From Cordilura impudica (Eukaryota > Arthropoda > Insecta > Diptera > Scathophagidae), in the NCBI GenBank assembly GCA_963682025.1, contig OY821520.1, positions 92,401,992 to 92,465,991 of the forward strand: a stretch of 64,000 nt of DNA, in the 5' to 3' direction. Shown here piece after piece: positions 58,803 to 64,000 of the stretch. Every line of letters starts with the position of its first letter. Positions within the stretch are counted from its first letter, which is position 1. The translations under genes and the position numbers were made by a program. The notes below the pieces were generated by a model, which saw only the letters and a program-made list of their open reading frames with translations, searched no databases and was not told the DNA's origin.

Positions 58803-58872
58803 TTTTCCAAAAAAGTTCCTTTGCTTAAAAAAAGTAAATATTCTTAAAAAAGTCCCTTTTCTAATAAAAGGA
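58803..58872. repeat. AAGTAC-type minisatellite, left remnant
   Basis: AAAAAAGTTCCTTTGCTTA, AAAAAAGTAAATATTCTTA and AAAAAAGTCCCTTTTCTAA. The array resumes on the other side of the F3 insertion, at 59698. Confidence 0.55.
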
Positions 58873-59678
58873 ATTTTTATACCCTATACCACTATGTGGT
58901 TTGGGTATAATGACTTTGTGCTGCTGTTTGTAACAACCAAAAATATTTGACCTACACCCATCTTTAATTATACCGATCGAATCAGAATCACTATCTGATT
59001 CGATTTAACGATGTCCGTCCGTCCGTCCGTCCGTCTGTGTGTCCATGTAAAGCTTGTAATCAAACTGCAGGTCGCATATATGAATATATTTTGATGAAAT
59101 TTGGTATATAAGCTTTTTTCGTCGGCCATAGGATGAACGCTATTGAAATTGGTGAGAATCGGTCCATGTTTAGACCTAGCCCCCATACAAATGACCCCTA
59201 TGAAATCAACATAAATTGCCATAAGATCCAAATTATCATATAAATCTTAGTCAAATTGGGTTTGTATGTGTTTATTACATCCATTAATCTGTAGTCCAAA
59301 AATGATCCCTATGGGACTACTCTTAGTCATAGGCCCCATATAGAGCTGCTTCCCGATCTTCACCTAAATCTATCAAAAAGCAAAAATATTGCACTGATTC
59401 TTCTCAAATTTTGTTTGTATATATTATTGCCAAATACAAGAGACTTTACCAAACATGGTCAGGATCGGTCCATCGGGCCTAGTCACCATATAGATATATC
59501 ATCCGATATGAACTTTTTCATATCTGCAGCCAAAAAAATTAATAAAAATCCCACTCAAATTTGATTTATGCTTATTTTCTATATCCAGTTAGTTAGGCCT
59601 GAGAGATAGGGTCTCTAAACGCATGGTATAGGGTATCGTATAGTCGGTCTAGACCGACTATAATTTTCTTACTTGTTT
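58873..59678 (+). mobile_element. F3 element, full-length copy inside a minisatellite
   Basis: ATTTTTATACCCTATACCAC to GACTATAATTTTCTTACTTG, with four GTCC units. It is 806 bp and among the least changed copies. Confidence 0.8.
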
Positions 59679-59697
59679 TATTATAATTCCTGATCTT

Positions 59698-59812
59698 AAA
59701 AGACTATTTTTTCTTTAAAAAGTATGTTTGCTTAGAAAAAAAAATTTTCTTTTAATAGTATGTTTTCTTAAAAAAGTACAATTTCTTACAAAAGTACCTT
59801 TTCATAAACAAG
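59698..59812. repeat. AAGTAC-type minisatellite
   Basis: Six to seven units of the AAAAAAGTACAATTTCTTA type, continuing the array interrupted by F3. Confidence 0.6.
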
Positions 59813-60370
59813 AGCTGATAGATTCCAAACAAGTGCTGGCAATTAAATTGTGTGGGCGTAAATCAGCTGCAGAAATATGTCATCAGCAGATATTAAGTAC
59901 AGACAAATTTACTTATTTTTTACTCCCTGTATATTAACTCATAGTGTCTGCTTACCTGCTTGTCTTTTTGTCGACAAAACTTTGGATAGATTTTGGGACT
60001 TTACAGGCAGACTCGCAGCGACAATAAAAATAATCTGAGACATTTTTTTTTTTTTTTGCAAAGAAATTTGTCTATTTTGGCATAGTTATTTTTCTTGACA
60101 TGTTTAATTTTCAATCATCAAATATTTAATTACATAATTGTAAATTAATTTACAAATAAAGGGAATAAAATAAAACTTGGTTTTTATGGGTCGGTTTTTT
60201 ATTTTATTTATTTATTTAATTTATTTTATTCATTTAATTTAAATACAGAAAACAAAAAATAGCAAATTGAGGTGTTCGCGCTTTACTTGCAACACATTAA
60301 AATTAAAATCAACGAAATTGTGTAACATAGTCCAAAATAGTCCAAATAAAGCGGTCAAAATCACCGTTCG
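59813..60370. other. AT-rich intergenic sequence
   Basis: No gene is seen; poly-T and TTTATT-type runs near 60200. Confidence 0.35.
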
Positions 60371-60374
60371 CTCC

Positions 60375-60655
60375 TTCCCCCTATTCTCAAGGGGTTGGAA
60401 GTCGGATAACCCTTAGTCTATAAGTATATGATGGATAAGTCATCATAACTCCAACATAAAGCACGTAGACAGAATAGCAAAAACTTTTTATGCACAGACT
60501 CAATTTCATTGGCGTGAACCTGATAATATGGATTCCATGCTATTGATACATATTCCAAACGAAACCACTAGTAGATCTTGCCTTATAAATGAAGTCAAGT
60601 TTCCTGTCCACAAGAATACCAAGGTCTTGAAATGTGTGGGCGGTGTCCAATAATT
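60375..60655 (-). pseudogene. Fragment of a jockey-type LINE reverse transcriptase
   Basis: Minus-strand frames give TFQDLGILVDRKLDF and then, after a frameshift, LEYVSIAWNPYYQVHANEIE and SVHKKFLLFCLRALCW. These match in order the C-terminal part of jockey-clade reverse transcriptases (DLGV..D.KL.F, LEY.S..W.P....H...IE.....F). Only about 280 bp remain. It is unrelated in sequence to the RTE-type LINE at 5290. Confidence 0.65.
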
Positions 60656-60669
60656 TTCGTAATGAGTAC

Positions 60670-61215
60670 CTCTAAAAATTTGTCTTTTCTTGAAAATGTT
60701 CCTTTAAGCTAATAAAGTACTTTTTTTTATGAAAAAAGTGAATTTTCTTAAAAAAGTACCTTTCCTTAAAAAAAAAAATTCTTTTAAAAAGTAAATTTTC
60801 TTAGAAAAGAGTAATTTTTTTTAAATAAAGTAAGTTTTCTGCACAGAAGTAAATTTTCTACAAATAAGTATCTTTTCGTTACAAAAGTACCTTTTCTTTA
60901 AAATATAGTACCTTTTCTTTAAAAAGTGCATAATTTTAAAAAAAAGTACCTTTTAATAAAGGAATACAATTTCCTTTAAAAATGTACCATTTATTAAAAA
61001 AGCACCTTTTATAAAAAAAAAATAATTTTGTTAAATAAATACAGTTCCTTGGAAAGGACCTTTCATTAAAAAAGTACCTTTTATTAAAAAAGTACCTTTT
61101 ATTAAAAAAGTATTTTATTTTTTAAATGTACTTTTTATTTTAAAAGTACGTTTTGTTTAAACAAGTAATTTTGTTTAAAAAGTACATTTTCTTAAAAAAA
61201 GTACTTTTCTTAAAA
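60670..61215. repeat. AAGTAC-type minisatellite, long array
   Basis: About 25-30 degenerate units of 17-22 bp such as AAAAAAGTACCTTTTATT. The central AAAAGTACCTTTT is a near-palindrome on GTAC. Confidence 0.75.
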
Positions 61216-61228
61216 AAAAAATTTAATT

Positions 61229-61429
61229 CAAATTTTAATGTTTTATTTTTAAATATTTATTATATTTTCGATATTTCGAACAGCTTCGCTGTTCATCTTC
61301 AGGAAAAAATTTTAATTATCTTTTAATGAAGCGTGGAGTTGAAAACGTCCTTCCTTGTTTGTTATCTTATTTCAACTTTCGACATATCGAAAATATAATA
61401 AATGTTTAAAAATAAAACATTAAAATTTG
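61229..61429. mobile_element. 201-bp MITE with 46-bp inverted arms
   Basis: CAAATTTTAATGTTTTATTT to TTTTCGATAT at 61229-61274 and its inverse at 61384-61429, differing at about one base. Between them is a perfect small hairpin GAACAGCTTCGCTGTTC. It sits within the minisatellite. No coding sequence; superfamily not assigned. Confidence 0.75.
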
Positions 61430-61519
61430 AATTTTATTTTTAATTGATGACCTTAAGCCTAACCAAGTAAACCACACCACATATTAAAACAACAGGTCAA
61501 CTATAAATTTCTAACAAAA

Positions 61520-61950
61520 AAAAAAAATACTTTTTTTAAAAGTATCTTTTTTTAAAAAAGTACGTTTTCTTTGAAAAATAAATTTTCTTTAAAAATTAAC
61601 TTTTATTGAAAAACTAATTATTCCTTAAAAAGTATGTTTTTTAAATAGTTTTTCATAAAAAAATACCTTTTATTAAAATTTGGTATTTATTAAAAAAGTA
61701 CGTTTTATTATAAAAGTACCTTTTATTATAAAAGTACCTTTTTTATTATTTAAAAGTACCTTTTATTAAAAAAATTAACTTTTATTAAAAAAAGTAATTT
61801 TTTAACATTACTGTTTGCTAAAATAGTAAGTTTTATCGAAGTAGTACCTTTTTAAAGTATATTTTCTTTAAAAACTACCTTTTGGTTAAATAGTAACTTT
61901 TCTTAACAAAGCACATCATCCCAAAGAAATGTTATTTGCTTAAAAAGTAC
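61520..61950. repeat. AAGTAC-type minisatellite, continued
   Basis: About 22 degenerate units, for example AAAAGTACCTTTTATTAT, similar to those of the array before the MITE. Confidence 0.7.
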
Positions 61951-61951
61951 A

Positions 61952-62317
61952 TTTATAATATTAATAGGCTAGGCGATTTCTTGTGACCGATGTTTTGTTC
62001 TACCGTTTTACCCCGACTTTGGCCAAACGTATATTATTCGAAAGGTATTTCTTTTTAGCTGTTCACCAGATTTACAGATTTTTAAATTGTTTCCCTTATT
62101 TTGAGTAAACTGCATTTAAAGTTGCTACTAACACATACATAAAATTATACATACGCTATGTGTGTTTTATTAAATTTGTTAATGCGTTTGTTAATGAGTT
62201 TGTTATTTTCATTCACAATAATAATAAAGCATAAAAGTGTGGTTTGTGAATTGGCTAAGTTGAATAATAAAGCTGCCTAGAAATTGCACTCGAATTTCGA
62301 GCGCTGAAATATACTAG
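61952..62317 (+). mobile_element. F1 Helitron-like element, full-length copy
   Basis: Starts TTTATAATATTAATAGGC after A and ends with CTCGAATTTCGAG, GCGCTGAAATATACTAG before T. 366 bp. The best preserved plus-strand copy. It separates two parts of the minisatellite. Confidence 0.75.
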
Positions 62318-62525
62318 TTTTCTTTAATAAGTAGTTTTTCTTCAAAAAGTATCGTTTTTTTTTTTTTGAAATATCTTGGAACTAGAAAAGTGTCTTTTCT
62401 TATAACAGTACATCTGAAAAAAGTATATTTTCTTTAAAAAAAAGTACCTGTTCATAAAAAAGATCCTTTTGTTAAAAAAGTACCTTTTAGTGGTAGAGTA
62501 CATTTTGTTAAAAAAGTAACTTTGA
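62318..62525. repeat. AAGTAC-type minisatellite, last part
   Basis: About ten degenerate units such as AAAAAAGTACCTTTTAGT, ending at TAACTTTGATTAC. Confidence 0.6.
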
Positions 62526-63775
62526 TTACTTTTTTTGTCGGTTCTCTAAATTTGATAGTTCGATTGACTAGATATTCTGTTGCAAGAATACCATTTATTT
62601 TCTGTGCCTTTTGGACTCTCGTAATCGTAAATGAAGCGTTAAAGTTAAGATGTAGCAAACATTCCTCTGACATGTATAAGCTTCATTATTTGTTACGATT
62701 TTAGTTTTTTAAAATCATGATACAAAAAACTGAATGTCAAATTTAACTGCCGACTATGATTTGCTTTGAAGACACCTGATGAATTGCAATCGTAAAAATA
62801 ATTTACTATCGAAAAGTAACTATTTATCAAAACATTTCGAACTTTGAAAACATTGCTTTGAAATTCTGCACACCTCTAAATGAAGCATTACAATTAGACA
62901 TGCACCATCAATTTCTGCATAACGTTGGACATGACTGTTTTATGTCATTCTTATTTTTTTATTTTCATTTTTATTTATTTTTTATTCACTGTCATATTCA
63001 AGAGCCAAGAAAGCAAAAAAAAACCCTTGTCATTAGAATAAACATCAACACATTCAAAGGAATCAAAAAATAAAAAAAAAAATCATATTTTAAATATTAA
63101 AAAAAAACACACATAACCAAAACAATTCCAAGAATTATTTCCAAAACTAAAGAAAATATTTATTATTATTGTTGTTGTTGTTTTTATTACTTTATTTGTT
63201 CTTTTAGCAATAACGTGACAGTTTAGTGCTATTGTCTCTTGTCTCACACTAAAGTGTACTCAAGTATAAGATGTCGTAAGATGTGGTTAAAATGGGTAAA
63301 AATATTCCTTCCATTCGTTCAGTGGTTAGGTGGATGGAATAGGTATTTATACCAAAGACGAGTGCTCTATAGCTAGTGTTAGCGTGTTGTGTTGCGGATA
63401 ATATGGCATGACATTGGCCAGCAATATTTGAAGCGTGTAAACATAAATGTTGGCACCATCAATACTTCTACTTCTTCCACTTCTTATACTTTAATGTACA
63501 CACTGTGTACAATGTACATCCATCCATTCACTGAGCCATTCACTATAAAAGGCTACTTGATGTGAGTCTATGACAACATATGAACATACTCTCGTACATT
63601 ACATATAGCTTAACGTATTCGCACAATGGGTCAACCGTCGATAAAGCTTTGTTTACTTAAAAATAAATTTTTTTGGGTTAGAACTGATATTGTGAATTAT
63701 TTCTGGAGATATTTAATAAAAATTTATATGAAATGCTATTAATATGAAATATGTTGAAACATACTTTTTTAAACC
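62526..63775. other. Intergenic sequence
   Basis: No gene or repeat copy recognised; several AT-driven frames of 60-70 codons without domains. Confidence 0.35.
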
Positions 63776-64000
63776 AACAGAGCCCAGTTCTCGAAATTTG
63801 AGTGCAAGTTCTTCGGAAAATTTATTTTTTCATTTAATTATAAATATTTGTTGAACACACATAAGACGTGTAACTGGGCTTGTTAATAAATAATTTTACA
63901 AAAGCTTAAAGGTACGTTAGTAGCAACTTTAAATGAATTTTACTTTAAAAAAATATTCCAGACGGTGCAAATCTGTAAATATGGGGGACAGCTAAAGAGG
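63776..64000 (-). mobile_element. F1 Helitron-like element, cut by the window end
   Basis: CAGAGCCCAGTTCTCGAAAT through GTAGCAACTTTAAATGAATT to AATATGGGGGACAGCTAAAG follows F1 in the minus orientation. CTAG is altered to CCAA here. Confidence 0.65.

Noticed and set aside
58968..59231. Minus-strand frames repeated in several F3 copies (also 35864-36136 and 39753-40076)
   Set aside because: The similar peptides arise because the F3 copies are similar DNA; each copy is interrupted differently and there is no known domain or conserved start.

Overview
This window is eukaryotic, very AT-rich and mostly non-coding. The evidence for a cyclorrhaphan (probably calyptrate) fly is one long fly-type gene, the mariner, piggyBac and RTE-like coding remains, and a dense load of Helitron-like and MITE-like repeats resembling those of brachyceran genomes. 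The species is not determined by anything I can see.

The only clearly functional host gene lies on the minus strand: 46729-50955 encodes a 1408-residue disconnected/disco-related (basonuclin-type) transcription factor with two pairs of C2H2 fingers. It sits in a terminal exon whose 3' splice site is probably at 51194-51195. An out-of-frame upstream ORF (50945-51106), in a better start context, overlaps the main start codon. The flanks 42-46.6 kb and 51.2-52.5 kb are AT-rich. A candidate 62-nt plus-strand exon at 22584-22645 is the only other trace of host coding sequence.

The rest is a transposon landscape. 0-4 kb: Helitron-like pieces. 5.3-8.4 kb: an almost full-length RTE-type LINE, broken by frameshifts. 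9.7-13.3 kb: piggyBac-type remains and an inverted-repeat element. 14.3-16 kb: a Helitron inserted into an older Helitron. 17.3-21.9 kb: a dispersed TATACCC element, TTA-flanked MITEs, a mariner relic and minisatellites. 23.1-25.3 kb: two Helitron-like elements with internal satellites. 27.0-29.4 kb: three nested layers (TATACCC element, Helitron, DD41D mariner). 31.8-34.9 kb: a large inverted repeat. 35-42 kb: a cluster of TATACCC elements in both orientations. 42.3-43.1 kb: a TTAA-flanked piggyBac MITE. 52.5-56.4 kb: piggyBac remains and three TATACCC elements. 58.8-62.5 kb: a minisatellite of GTAC-centred units interrupted by several insertions.

The mobile parts form four main dispersed families: F1, a ~365-bp Helitron-like element with a CTAG 3' end; H2 and A/B, longer Helitron-like elements with TCTATA 5' ends and internal GTGGGCG-type tandem units; F3, a ~750-800-bp TATACCC element; and TTAA-flanked piggyBac derivatives. 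Family and copy boundaries were read by eye and are good to within a few bases where a terminus is given, otherwise to tens of bases. No CRISPR array, bacterial operon, rRNA or tRNA gene was seen.
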